Source: Xenorhabdus bovienii SS-2004 (GTDB lineage: Bacteria; Pseudomonadota; Gammaproteobacteria; Enterobacterales; Enterobacteriaceae). From it: a DNA stretch of 64,000 nt. Each line of letters opens with the position of its first letter. The first letter of the stretch is position 1. Shown here one piece after another: positions 23,125 through 31,454 of the stretch. Position numbers and translations under genes: made by a program. Location of the stretch: contig NC_013892.1 in the NCBI RefSeq assembly GCF_000027225.1, positions 372,001 to 436,000 of the forward strand, read 5' to 3'. A model generated the notes under the pieces. That model was not told the origin of the DNA. It made no database searches and saw only the letters and a list, made by a program, of their open reading frames with translations.

Positions 23125-24033
23125 CTATTTTTCCCACGGGGGAATTCTCCATTCCTCGGTGAGAAACTCGATGAAGCTTTTGATACGCTGCGGAACAGGC
23201 CGTTTCCCGGCTCTCACTAGATTAATTGGCGAGGTTTCTTCTTGCCATTCCGGCAGTATCTGGATGAGTTTTTTTGCGCGAATTAAATCGACTACATCCC
23301 ATGTTTCTCGCAGTGCTATACCTAAACCTGCCGTACACCAAGTTCGCAAGACATCACCATTATTAGCGATTAAATCACTTGAGAGTGAGATAGCTTTAGT
23401 GCCTTTCCTATCGTGTAGTGACCATATTGTACTCTTATTTCCGGAGGCGGAAAAAAGCAGGCAATGATGGTTAATCAGCTCTTCTGGGTGCTGAAGTTCG
23501 CCATGCAGTCTGAGGTAATCAGGTGATGCGACTAAAATTCGTTTGTTATCTGTTAAGCGTCTGGCAATTAAACCTGAATCAGTTAAATTTGCGACTCTGA
23601 TAGCTAAATCCATCTCAACTTTATAAAGATCAACAATTTTATCTGTCAAATGCAAGATGAATCCTACTGATGGATATTTTTTTCTAAACTCTGCAATTGC
23701 TGCCGCGACATAAGTTCGACCAAGCGGTACTGGCGCGGTAAGTCTAATCAAACCTGTGAGAGATTCACTTCCATCCTTGGCAATTTCAGTCGCTTCTTCC
23801 ACCAGTGTCAGCGCCGCCCTCACTTTTTCAGCGATTGCTTTGCCTTCAGGAGTAATGCGCAATGAACGGGTACTTCGTACAAAGAGAACTACGCCAAGAT
23901 TTTTCTCCAGACGTGCAATCTGTTTACTGACAGTGGTGGGAGACAGTCCCAAGGCTTGAGCGGTAGCAGTGAAACTGCCTGTGTCGATGATTCTGATAAA
24001 TACACTTAGATCTTCAAGGTTACGAAGTACCAC
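23125..24033 (-). CDS. LysR-family transcriptional regulator
   Basis: A 302-residue LysR regulator. The winged helix-turn-helix spans about 7-65 (TGSFTATAQALGLSPTTVSK), followed by the substrate-binding domain (about 90-295). The start is a GTG at 24033 with AGGA 9 bases upstream. It is divergent from the MFS exporter at 24158 and convergent with the SDR pair, so it most plausibly controls the exporter and perhaps the SDRs. The inducer is not evident. Confidence 0.9.
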   Translation of the reverse strand: MVLRNLEDLSVFIRIIDTGSFTATAQALGLSPTTVSKQIARLEKNLGVVLFVRSTRSLRITPEGKAIAEKVRAALTLVEEATEIAKDGSESLTGLIRLTAPVPLGRTYVAAAIAEFRKKYPSVGFILHLTDKIVDLYKVEMDLAIRVANLTDSGLIARRLTDNKRILVASPDYLRLHGELQHPEELINHHCLLFSASGNKSTIWSLHDRKGTKAISLSSDLIANNGDVLRTWCTAGLGIALRETWDVVDLIRAKKLIQILPEWQEETSPINLVRAGKRPVPQRIKSFIEFLTEEWRIPPWEK

Positions 24034-24157
24034 TAGTGACGTCCTATCATAAGTTTTTATCCATTATGAATATTTATTGCACTAAATGGAAGCCTGATAC
24101 TGGTGACTTACTTTGAATTCAGGTTGGCGCGTTTTGAGCGTATAAGGAGAATTTTTA

Positions 24158-25333
24158 ATGCCATTCGTGATATACGTATTTTCGCTTTGTGCATTCGCGA
24201 TAGGGTTTACGGAGTTCATCACTATTGGGCTGATATCGGTGATGTCAGCAAATCTTGACGCAGATGTAACCAGTATCGGGTTAACGGTGACAGCCTATGC
24301 ATTAGGTGTTGTGATCGGGGCACCTATTTTGACGGCACTGGCATCTAATTGGTCGAGGAAACGCTTACTTCTTACCGCAATGTTGGTATTTACTATTGGA
24401 AATCTGATAGCAGCTGCATCAGCAAATTTGGCTCTTCTTTTAGCTGCACGTTTGTTATCTGGTTTGGCACACGGGGTCTTTTTTGCTGTGGCTTCCGGTG
24501 TTGCGACTCGGCTGGTTCCATCTGAACGTGCCGGAACAGCCCTCGCTTTGGTATTCGGTGGTGTTACCATTGCCATGTCTTTAGGGGTGCCGGCAGGAAC
24601 TTGGCTTGGTAGTATATTGGATTGGCGAGTGATATTTTTAATTATCTCAGCCTGCGGGTTGCTGGGAACGCTTGGTATTGGATTTAAAATGCCAAAAGAT
24701 GCCGGAGAACAGATTGTGAAGACATCTGCTAGCTGGCGCCATCTAACCATACTTTTTGATCGACGTTTACTGGCAGGGGCGAGCGTTCCAATGCTTTCCT
24801 ATACCGCTTCTTTTGCTTTGTACACCTTTATTACCCCTATACTACTGAGTATTACAGGGGTAAGTGTTGAAACAGCCAGTGGAGTATTGCTTGCTTATGG
24901 TATTGGTGCTGCTGTTGGTACGGTTTGGGGTGGGCGATTGACTGATCGACAAGGAATGGATCTCGCATCACTGATTCTTCTTGTCGGTATTGCGGTTGTG
25001 CTTGCCGCTATGAGTTTCAGTCTGACCCATTCTCTACTGATGATTGGCTTGACGGCTCTACTCGGATTGGCCACTTATGGAGCAATTCCGCCATTGCAGT
25101 CAAGGATACTCATGCTGGCGAAACGTCACACACCCTATGCAATGGATATCGCGTCAGGAATGAATATCGCGGCTTTTAATGCTGGGGTCGTTTTAGGCTC
25201 TGTGATTGGTGGCGCGACAGTACGAGAGTGGGGATTAGAAACATTAACATGGATAGGGGCAGTGACGGGTGTATTGGCTATCGTATCCCTTGTCTGGCAA
25301 ATGGTTATTCCATCTATGCGTGAGCAACGCTGA
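24158..25333 (+). CDS. MFS exporter, YdhP/AraJ-like family
   Basis: A 391-residue major facilitator with about 12 hydrophobic helices. The start, FAIGFTEFITIGLISVMSAN, and the motif-A region after TM2 (LASNWSRKRLL) match the sugar-efflux/drug-efflux DHA1 subgroup that includes YdhP and AraJ. The ATG follows GGAGAATTTTTA. With the divergent LysR gene it forms a common regulator-exporter pair. Its substrate cannot be deduced. Confidence 0.88.
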   Translation: MPFVIYVFSLCAFAIGFTEFITIGLISVMSANLDADVTSIGLTVTAYALGVVIGAPILTALASNWSRKRLLLTAMLVFTIGNLIAAASANLALLLAARLLSGLAHGVFFAVASGVATRLVPSERAGTALALVFGGVTIAMSLGVPAGTWLGSILDWRVIFLIISACGLLGTLGIGFKMPKDAGEQIVKTSASWRHLTILFDRRLLAGASVPMLSYTASFALYTFITPILLSITGVSVETASGVLLAYGIGAAVGTVWGGRLTDRQGMDLASLILLVGIAVVLAAMSFSLTHSLLMIGLTALLGLATYGAIPPLQSRILMLAKRHTPYAMDIASGMNIAAFNAGVVLGSVIGGATVREWGLETLTWIGAVTGVLAIVSLVWQMVIPSMREQR

Positions 25334-25377
25334 ATCACGATAATTATTCCATTAAACTCTCCCCCAGCATATTATTT

Positions 25378-25406
25378 GCCGACCTCTGTACTATAGGGTC
25401 GGCTTT
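25378..25406 (+). terminator. Terminator after the MFS exporter
   Basis: The perfect stem GCCGACC/GGTCGGC is followed by TTTAAT, 45 bases beyond the exporter stop. It separates this gene from the RiPP-like cassette. Confidence 0.7.
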
Positions 25407-25684
25407 AATCAATAGATTGAAGTGGAAATCTGTTACATCGCGTCAATGAGGAATTGCGTAATATTCCATTTCGTATCAGGAATTTTTTCTAATGAAATTT
25501 ATAAAATAAAGTCATTATTTGTTTTTATTATTTATTTAAATGATTTCACTAATTCTGATTATTATATATTTAATAGTGATGCTGTTTTTAATATAAGCAT
25601 TACATTTGTTTGTGATCTGTATCTTAAATTTTAACAAAATGTTAAATCTGGTTTGATCTTTGAAATTTATATAAGTAATGTACA

Positions 25685-25707
25685 ATTGTCTGATTGGTTC
25701 AGACAAT
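25685..25707. promoter_or_regulatory. Perfect 9-bp dyad, candidate operator of the RiPP-like cassette
   Basis: ATTGTCTGA and TCAGACAAT are separated by five bases and end 11 bases before the AAGGAG ribosome binding site of the 20-codon peptide gene. A TACAAT sequence that could be a -10 box overlaps its left edge. The placement suits a repressor operator or a leader hairpin. No regulator gene is adjacent. Confidence 0.5.
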
Positions 25708-25731
25708 CAAACTAGACCAAGGAGATAACTT

Positions 25732-25794
25732 ATGAACATGAAAAAAGTAAGTAAAAAAAGTAATAAAAAATTAGGTGGAGTAATGTGCGGCTAA
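25732..25794 (+). CDS. 20-residue Lys-rich peptide ending Val-Met-Cys-Gly: candidate RiPP precursor
   Basis: The frame encodes MNMKKVSKKSNKKLGGVMCG, preceded at optimal spacing by a strong AAGGAG (25719-25724). Seven Lys, a Gly-Gly pair and one Cys three bases from the stop suggest a short leader (about residues 1-16) and a tiny core, Val-Met-Cys-Gly. Gly-Gly before a core is a common leader-cleavage site in RiPPs and bacteriocins. The gene is followed by a perfect hairpin, then by genes for an HDO-like protein and an MFS exporter on the same strand. I know no named RiPP class with this precursor. Translation is strongly supported by the ribosome binding site; modification is inferred from context. 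Confidence 0.7.
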   Translation: MNMKKVSKKSNKKLGGVMCG

Positions 25795-25806
25795 TTTTTT
25801 GAGTTG

Positions 25807-25828
25807 GAGCCAGCATATTTGCTGGCTC
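25807..25828 (+). promoter_or_regulatory. Perfect hairpin between peptide and enzyme genes (leaky terminator/processing site)
   Basis: GAGCCAGCA and TGCTGGCTC form a nine-pair perfect stem with a TATT loop, 12 bases after the peptide stop and 29 before the enzyme start. Only a weak T-rich tract (TATATTTCATTT) follows. Such structures after precursor genes commonly raise precursor mRNA over enzyme mRNA by partial termination or 3' protection. Confidence 0.65.
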
Positions 25829-25857
25829 TATATTTCATTTAATCTAGGAGCCTCATT

Positions 25858-26847
25858 ATGGCTAGTAAGAATTATTTAGAAACACCTAAATTTATTCATA
25901 ATTTATGGACTCAAAATGAAGACGATGAATATTACTTGCGTTTTACCAAAGGGTTATATGAAGTAGACAAAAATGATGCAAGAGATTTTATGACAATACG
26001 CGGATATTGCACTGGGAATAATACAATAACAGATATTCATGAAAAAACAGGAATGCCAAAAGATAGAATAGTTGACATAATTTCATCTCTTCATGAAATA
26101 GGAATGTTAAGGAATGAAGAAATTGTCAGTGAAGAAAATTTTTTTGATAAGATCATTATTGCCTGTGAGATGTGGGCAGAGCAAATAGAAGAGACACATT
26201 TATTCAATAAGTTTTTATATGGTGACGTGAGCTATAATGTCTTGCTAGGTTTTATGCTGGAAAACTACCATTATATTAAATTATTTCCGGAAACAATATC
26301 TTCTGCTATAAAAAACACGACAAATGAGAGTGTGAAAAATATATTGGAAGAGTATCGGTTACAGGAAGCTGGACATGAAATATTTATGTTGAGATGTTTA
26401 TTAAAAATGGGAATGAGAAAAGAGGAAGTAGAAACGTCGATTCCTTTAGTCTCGACTTCAAATCTTATTAATATGATGAAATATTTGTTTGGTAAATATC
26501 CTGAATCTGTATTTCTGGTGGCAAAAGTTATTGAATCTCATGATTATGATGAAAATGAAGTAAAGATTGCTATTGATAATATTAATAAAACGTATAACCT
26601 TAAACAAGGTACGCTGGAACCTTTCTTTGAGCACTCTAAGATAGATTATGAACTTGGGCATTCTCAGCTTCTGGAAAAAGCTAAATCACTAATTAATTTC
26701 AATGATGTTGATAAAGTTTCATATGTTCTAAATGCAATTCATGATATTAAACATGCTATTGACTTGCAATGCTTAGAAATAGAGGAGTATTATACAAAGC
26801 AAGGGAATTATATACCTCGACAACGAGTAGACTATTTCGGTGTTTAA
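25858..26847 (+). CDS. PqqD/winged-helix-like plus heme-oxygenase-like (PqqC/TenA/HDO) protein
   Basis: A 329-residue cytoplasmic protein with no signal peptide or membrane segment. Residues ~22-92 look like a small winged-helix/PqqD-type fold (GLYEVDKNDARDFM, then DIHEKTGMPKDRIVDIISSL), as in RiPP recognition elements. Residues ~95-310 are all-helical and resemble PqqC/TenA/heme-oxygenase-like oxidases: FMLENYHYIKLF, then candidate metal ligands E170/H173, E226, H259, D263 and H268. The last motif is spaced H-x3-D-x4-H instead of the canonical H-x3-D-x2-H, so iron binding is uncertain. I infer that the N-terminus binds the 20-residue peptide and the helical domain oxidises it, perhaps at Cys19. 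Composition is AT-rich compared with flanking core genes. Confidence 0.72.
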   Translation: MASKNYLETPKFIHNLWTQNEDDEYYLRFTKGLYEVDKNDARDFMTIRGYCTGNNTITDIHEKTGMPKDRIVDIISSLHEIGMLRNEEIVSEENFFDKIIIACEMWAEQIEETHLFNKFLYGDVSYNVLLGFMLENYHYIKLFPETISSAIKNTTNESVKNILEEYRLQEAGHEIFMLRCLLKMGMRKEEVETSIPLVSTSNLINMMKYLFGKYPESVFLVAKVIESHDYDENEVKIAIDNINKTYNLKQGTLEPFFEHSKIDYELGHSQLLEKAKSLINFNDVDKVSYVLNAIHDIKHAIDLQCLEIEEYYTKQGNYIPRQRVDYFGV

Positions 26848-26848
26848 C

Positions 26849-28021
26849 ATGATCCCAATATTAATATCTGCATTAACATCTGGTGTATCAATGGCAGTTT
26901 TTTTTACTGCCATCTCTTGGTTTGTAGAGGGAAGTTTTCATTCAACAACGTTAGTATCTGTTGTTCTTTCGTCAGGTTATATATTGACTTTTTTTATTCT
27001 GCCAAAAATAGGTTTTTTTATTGATTCAAACTCTGCTAAGAAAGCGTTAAATAATATTTATATTCTAGGTCTTTTAAATAGCGTTGTTTTTTTATTTTTA
27101 ACAAATATAAATTTGAATGAAATTGTTCTTATAGCCACCGTTATTATACTTACAAGTATATTTACATTCATTCGTTCATCCGATCAGGTAATAAGAGCAA
27201 CTTACATAAAAAGAGTTGTTTCTAGCGAAGAACTTTATAACGCTAATAAAAACCTTGAATTAATTAGGCAGGGAATTACTTTTCTGTCTGGCGGTGTGGC
27301 CTTCTTTATTTTAGAAGATAAATCGATAAGTAATGTCTGTATTGTAAGTATTTTTTGTTTTTCTATTTCTATATTTATAAATGTTTGTGTTAAAAAAGAT
27401 AATACAGATAAATTTGATCGTGTTATTGAAAATAATAGTAGAATTAAAAATACTTATAAAATAGGATATGATTTCTTTAATGGTGAAGTAAAAAGACACG
27501 TTGTTCTGTTGTCAATATTTCCATATATTTGTGTCGTATCATTAAATTCAATATACCCTGCTTTGTTTAATGTTATAAATTCTCAGATACAGTATTACGC
27601 GCTGTTAGTTGTTCCATATGGGGTAGGGGCTATAATGGGTAGTTTGATTGGCTCAAAGCGATCATATTTGTCACTAAAAAATAACTATATCATATTCGGA
27701 ACTATCTCTATAATAGGTCTTTTTTTACCTGTTTTTTTTAATCACCTTTATTCTGTTTATTTGTGTCTTTTTCTAATTGCGTTAAGTCACTCACGTATTC
27801 GGGTAATAAGAAATACAATTATTATGAATGAAGCAGGTAATCAAATTCTAGGAAGATTATTATCATTCAATGAAATGATATTTATCACTCTTTCTGTTGG
27901 ATTGAGTGTATTGCTGGGTGTATTGTCTGATTTTCTAGGTTTTTGGGTTGCATGGTTTATGGTGATTTTTTTGAATGTGACTGTGTTATTTTTTATCCTT
28001 CTTTCGAAGGATAAAAAATAG
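26849..28021 (+). CDS. MFS exporter of the RiPP-like cassette
   Basis: A 390-residue protein with about 12 hydrophobic segments and short loops, of MFS type (TSGVSMAVFFTAISWF at the N-terminus; conserved VPYGVGAIMGSLIGSK in the second half). The ATG at 26849 is one base after the stop of the upstream enzyme gene, so translation is coupled. A GTG at 26840 would overlap. It most likely exports the modified peptide or supplies immunity. Like the enzyme gene it is very AT-rich, indicating acquisition as a unit. No protease or peptidase gene is present in the cassette. Confidence 0.82.
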   Translation: MIPILISALTSGVSMAVFFTAISWFVEGSFHSTTLVSVVLSSGYILTFFILPKIGFFIDSNSAKKALNNIYILGLLNSVVFLFLTNINLNEIVLIATVIILTSIFTFIRSSDQVIRATYIKRVVSSEELYNANKNLELIRQGITFLSGGVAFFILEDKSISNVCIVSIFCFSISIFINVCVKKDNTDKFDRVIENNSRIKNTYKIGYDFFNGEVKRHVVLLSIFPYICVVSLNSIYPALFNVINSQIQYYALLVVPYGVGAIMGSLIGSKRSYLSLKNNYIIFGTISIIGLFLPVFFNHLYSVYLCLFLIALSHSRIRVIRNTIIMNEAGNQILGRLLSFNEMIFITLSVGLSVLLGVLSDFLGFWVAWFMVIFLNVTVLFFILLSKDKK

Positions 28022-28068
28022 GCTTATGATGTAAGCGCGTTACTTTTCACGAAAAAGGAGTCTGAACT

Positions 28069-28449
28069 GTGTTAGGTAAAATCCACTCCCATTTAGTCAG
28101 TCAAGAGCCAACATTACTGCGTCTTTCATTGAAGGTGACTCCTTTTGCTTTACCGCATCAGGTGCTGGAACAACTGCTTGGCTGGCAGTTCCACGGGGTA
28201 TTGGCTGAGGGAGAACTGGCGTTTTTGGAGTCTCGCAGGGAAGATCCTGATACACTGTTTTTTCAGCATCGTTTAAGGATTGAAGGAAATACAGAATTGG
28301 GACTGCATGTGAAAAATTTGGTGGATGCCATTAGGCTGGGATCCATGCCATCCATTCTCCGCTTGGGTTTATTGTGTCTGGCTGAATTTATCAAAGCGGG
28401 ACAAAAAGAGGGCGTTGATCAGCACGATCGCGCATTATCGTCATGTTAA
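28069..28449 (+). CDS. ubiT: UbiT (YhbT) with apparent internal in-frame deletion
   Basis: UbiT is an SCP2-domain lipid-binding protein that works with UbiU and UbiV in oxygen-independent ubiquinone synthesis. E. coli UbiT has 174 residues; this frame has 126. The N-terminal part (to about FLESR) and the C-terminal part (from EDPDTLFFQHRLRIEGNTELGLHVKNLVDAI) align well with E. coli. The roughly 45-50 residues between, which form the middle of the SCP2 fold, are absent without a frame break. The start (GTG at 28069) follows an AAAAAGGAG ribosome binding site. I suspect a non-functional or altered protein. Confidence 0.8.
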   Translation: MLGKIHSHLVSQEPTLLRLSLKVTPFALPHQVLEQLLGWQFHGVLAEGELAFLESRREDPDTLFFQHRLRIEGNTELGLHVKNLVDAIRLGSMPSILRLGLLCLAEFIKAGQKEGVDQHDRALSSC

Positions 28450-28946
28450 TCAGGGTCGAAATTCCGGTCGATGCCATGGGTATTGATCGCTTGTTACGTC
28501 AATCCTTTGAGACATCGGCAGAAGCTGAGTTAGTTTATCGATTGAGAGAAGATGGTCTGTTGACGTTGGGTATTGTTGCGACTGACGATGAAGGTTATGT
28601 GATTGGCTATGTCGGTTTCACATCTGTTGATGTCAATGGTCAGGATCATCAATGGGTTGGGCTAGCGCCATTAGCGGTGGCTGAACCGTACCGTCGTCAG
28701 GGAATTGGTGAAAAATTGGTTTATGAAGGGCTGGATAGTCTAAATGAATTTGGCTATGGCGCGGTTGTTGTATTGGGGGAGCCTGCGTATTACCGCCGTT
28801 TTGGTTTCAGGCTTGCCAAAGAATACCAATTGCATTGCCAATGGCCAGAGTGTGAGGATCACTTCCAGATATACACGTTGGCGGATGTCTCACTGGAAGA
28901 TTGTCACGGTCTGATTACGTATTCCGACCATTTTGATCATGAGTGA
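28443..28946 (+). CDS. yhbS: GNAT acetyltransferase YhbS
   Basis: A 167-residue GCN5-type N-acetyltransferase with the acetyl-CoA loop [17 protein letters not shown], the same length as E. coli YhbS. The ATG overlaps the end of ubiT by seven bases, as expected for the ubiT-yhbS pair. The [13 protein letters not shown] segment is typical of this subfamily. Its substrate is not firmly known to me. Confidence 0.93.
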   Translation: MLIRVEIPVDAMGIDRLLRQSFETSAEAELVYRLREDGLLTLGIVATDDEGYVIGYVGFTSVDVNGQDHQWVGLAPLAVAEPYRRQGIGEKLVYEGLDSLNEFGYGAVVVLGEPAYYRRFGFRLAKEYQLHCQWPECEDHFQIYTLADVSLEDCHGLITYSDHFDHE

Positions 28947-29259
28947 TGACTGACTGAGCTATTTTTGGCACCAACATCTCGGACAAATAGGTTGCTATAC
29001 AGACAGGTTGGAGAGTGATCAGCCTTTCTTTTTGTTTTTTACTGAGTTTCTTCACGCGATATTCCAACTTCAGGGCCATGCCTTGATCTTCCACCAAACT
29101 GTGGTAGACCAATGTTAATGGCCCTTTTCCTTTTAAGGCTTTGGCACCTTTTCCAGACACGTGCTGCATAAATCGACGGGCGATATCTGTGGTAATCCCA
29201 GTATACAGAGAATTGTTTCGAGTTCTTATCAGATAGAGATACCAGTGGGTTGATTTCAT
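28915..29259 (-). CDS. yhbQ: GIY-YIG family protein YhbQ
   Basis: A single-domain GIY-YIG nuclease-superfamily protein. The motif is [20 protein letters not shown], with the conserved [17 protein letters not shown] and [15 protein letters not shown] blocks. I choose the ATG at 29259, giving 114 residues with the expected N-terminus; the frame extends upstream to 29316, but the extra residues are not conserved in E. coli YhbQ (100). It is convergent with yhbS and overlaps its 3' end by 32 bases. A DNA-repair role is suspected in the family. Confidence 0.9.
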   Translation of the reverse strand: MKSTHWYLYLIRTRNNSLYTGITTDIARRFMQHVSGKGAKALKGKGPLTLVYHSLVEDQGMALKLEYRVKKLSKKQKERLITLQPVCIATYLSEMLVPKIAQSVITHDQNGRNT

Positions 29260-29535
29260 ATCATTATTTATTTTAAATAATTTGCATGCTTTTATTATCC
29301 TATGAAACTCATTCATTATTTGGTGATAACCTAAATTATTACCTTTATATTATGATAACTTAATGAATTATTTTAAATTATATTCTATCTGGCATGGAAT
29401 TACAGTATTATTTGTTCAAAATAATTGAAATAGTACAGCAATAATTGCTAATTATCATTTTCAGAAGAAGCGTATAACATGATCCACATCACAGAGATAG
29501 CCCCCTTAATTTAAAAGTGAACTGAGGATCGAAAG

Positions 29536-29787
29536 ATGAAATCTGTAAAATATATCGTCTGTATTTTGGCATTAAGTGCTATTTCATTTGGCTCTATGGC
29601 TGCAACTGAAGTGCAATATGCTAAAGGAGAGAAGGTTGGGGTTGTTTCAGTTACTGGTGCAGAGACACTGGATAGTCTGACTGCTGAGTTATCCAAAAAA
29701 GCTGATAAAGCGGGTGCATCATATTTCCGTGTTATTTCAGCAAATGGTCAGAATAAACTCAGTGGAGTTGCTGAAATCTATAAATAA
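29536..29787 (+). CDS. Periplasmic YhcN/BhsA/McbA (DUF1471) stress protein
   Basis: An 83-residue secreted protein. The signal peptide ends near SFGSMAA (residues 1-22). The mature ~60 residues show the DUF1471 pattern: GVVSVTGAETLDSLTAELSKKADKAGASYFRV, ending NKLSGVAEIYK. Relatives in E. coli respond to acid, oxidative and envelope stress and influence biofilm. It has its own upstream region with a GGATCGAAAG ribosome binding site. Paralogs are many, so I give no symbol. Confidence 0.88.
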   Translation: MKSVKYIVCILALSAISFGSMAATEVQYAKGEKVGVVSVTGAETLDSLTAELSKKADKAGASYFRVISANGQNKLSGVAEIYK

Positions 29788-29903
29788 TTTATAGTGCATC
29801 CATACTGACCCTGCATGATTATATAAATATCAGAACACGTGGCTGGCTGAATATCCAGTTGTGTTCTGATATGAACAGGTAAATATAATAGGTATGGAAC
29901 TAT

Positions 29904-30335
29904 ATGGAATTAAATGAAAATTTCTTAACTATTCGTCGATATCTCGCCAAACAACATGTCTTCACTCTCTGCACTTCCTCATCACAAGATCTATGGTGTG
30001 CGAGTTGCTTCTATGCGTTTGATGCCGATAGTATGGCATTCTGGTTTATGACCGAACCGGATACCCGCCACGGCCAGATGATGCAGCAAAATCCAGTAGT
30101 TGCCGGCACTGTCGCAGGGCAAACCCGTAACATTGCCCAAATCAAAGGTATTCAATTCCGTGGTGAAATCACACCGCTGACAGGCGAAGCCGAAACTCTT
30201 GCCAGAGCACGTTATTGCCGTCGTTTTCCCGTCGCCCTCGCTGCAAAATCCCCTATCTGGCGACTCAGCCTAAGTGAAATAAAAATGGTGGATAACACCC
30301 TTGGTTTTGGCAAAAAACTACATTGGCAACGTTAA
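29904..30335 (+). CDS. yhbP: YhbP, FMN-binding split-barrel family protein
   Basis: A 143-residue member of the pyridoxamine-5'-phosphate oxidase-like split-barrel family, close to E. coli YhbP (147). Conserved segments are [25 protein letters not shown] and the C-terminal [12 protein letters not shown]. The biochemical role is not established to my knowledge. Its place after yhbQ matches E. coli order. Confidence 0.9.
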   Translation: MELNENFLTIRRYLAKQHVFTLCTSSSQDLWCASCFYAFDADSMAFWFMTEPDTRHGQMMQQNPVVAGTVAGQTRNIAQIKGIQFRGEITPLTGEAETLARARYCRRFPVALAAKSPIWRLSLSEIKMVDNTLGFGKKLHWQR

Positions 30336-30459
30336 TGTCAGAGTAAAAAATTGATCTAATATAAAGAAAGAATAAGTTATTTTGCCGCGCTGATGGCAGA
30401 TAAGATCGAGGAAATTACAGCTCTGATACTGAAGCTATCAGAGCTGAGAGAGCAGAGAA

Positions 30460-30846
30460 TTAGCTGCGAACCGCAATGGCTTCGATTTCGATTTTCACGT
30501 CTTTTGGCAGACGGGCAACTTCAACACATGAACGAGCAGGGAATGGCGCGTTATGTTCAGTGAAGAACGTTTCATAAGCTGCGTTTACGGTGGTGAAGTC
30601 ATTCAAGTCTTTGACAAATACCGTCGTTTTCACGATATCAGCCACTTTCAGACCAGACTGTTCGATGATCGCCTTGACGTTCTCCAGAGATTGGCGAGTT
30701 TGGGCAGTAATGTCTTCAGGGATGTCACCGGTTTTTGGATCAACAGGGATCTGGCCGGAAGTGATAACCATACTGCCCAGATCAACACCCTGAACATAAG
30801 GGCCGATTGCTGCTGGTGCATTCTCGGTATGAATGGAACGTGACAT
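30460..30846 (-). CDS. ridA: 2-iminobutanoate/2-iminopropanoate deaminase RidA
   Basis: RidA hydrolyses reactive enamine/imine intermediates from PLP enzymes, protecting branched-chain amino-acid metabolism. The 128-residue protein has the GPYVQGVDLG, SGQIPVDPKTG and FPARSCVEVARLPKDV signatures with the carboxylate-binding Arg. I start at the ATG at 30846 (MSRSIHTENAPAAIGPY); the longer frame adds non-conserved residues. It lies just downstream of pyrI on the same strand, as in E. coli. Confidence 0.96.
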   Translation of the reverse strand: MSRSIHTENAPAAIGPYVQGVDLGSMVITSGQIPVDPKTGDIPEDITAQTRQSLENVKAIIEQSGLKVADIVKTTVFVKDLNDFTTVNAAYETFFTEHNAPFPARSCVEVARLPKDVKIEIEAIAVRS

Positions 30847-30989
30847 GAAAAACTCCTGTTTAACGTCTGAATGAAAAAATATGAGAGCCAACCATTATAG
30901 TGACCTCCAGTCCTGCTTCAACTGGTACAGGACAGCTTATACCCTTCGTCTTGAAATCCCTTGGATATAGGGTTCATCTTGGCAGAATG

Positions 30990-31454
30990 CTAGTCGTTGT
31001 TAATGACTGCCTGACGGTCAAATTCCTTCTCACAGTATTTGCAGCGGACTATCACATCATCGGCGGTTGGAATGACATAAAAGCTGCTCTCAACGGGCTC
31101 ATTGTGACTGATACAATTACTGTTCGGACACACGAGGACATTGTCTATCTGCTTTGGCAAATTGATGGGTATCTTCTTCACAACTTCGTAATTTTCAATA
31201 TTATTGACGGTAGCATGGGGAGCATACATCGCGAGCTGGTTCGCCTGCTGCTCTGTGAGAAAGGTATTTTCAATTTTGATCAGATCTTTTCTGCCGAGTT
31301 GATTGGAAGGCAGGTTCAAACCAATGGTAATGCGCTGCTCTGTTTCTGTGAGTTTAAACAGAGACAATAATTTGAAACCGATGTGAGCCGGAATGTGATC
31401 GATAACGGTGCCACATTTAATAGCTTCTACTTGTAATTGATGGTCTTGGGTCAT
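30990..31454 (-). CDS. pyrI: Aspartate carbamoyltransferase regulatory chain PyrI
   Basis: PyrI binds ATP, CTP and UTP and controls the PyrB catalytic subunit. The 154-residue protein has the allosteric domain ([22 protein letters not shown]) and the zinc site with four Cys (CPNSNC...CKYC). The AGGAGGAAT ribosome binding site upstream is kept from the normal pyrB-pyrI junction. In enterobacteria pyrI directly follows pyrB, but here pyrB lies about 5.5 kb away with three unrelated genes between, so pyrI has lost its usual cotranscription with pyrB and must use another promoter. Confidence 0.97.
   Translation of the reverse strand: MTQDHQLQVEAIKCGTVIDHIPAHIGFKLLSLFKLTETEQRITIGLNLPSNQLGRKDLIKIENTFLTEQQANQLAMYAPHATVNNIENYEVVKKIPINLPKQIDNVLVCPNSNCISHNEPVESSFYVIPTADDVIVRCKYCEKEFDRQAVINND

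Noticed and set aside
25422..25634. 70-codon Phe/Ile-rich ORF before the RiPP-like peptide
   Set aside because: Starts without a ribosome binding site, and its hydrophobic composition follows from AT-rich intergenic DNA. I did not count it as part of the cassette.
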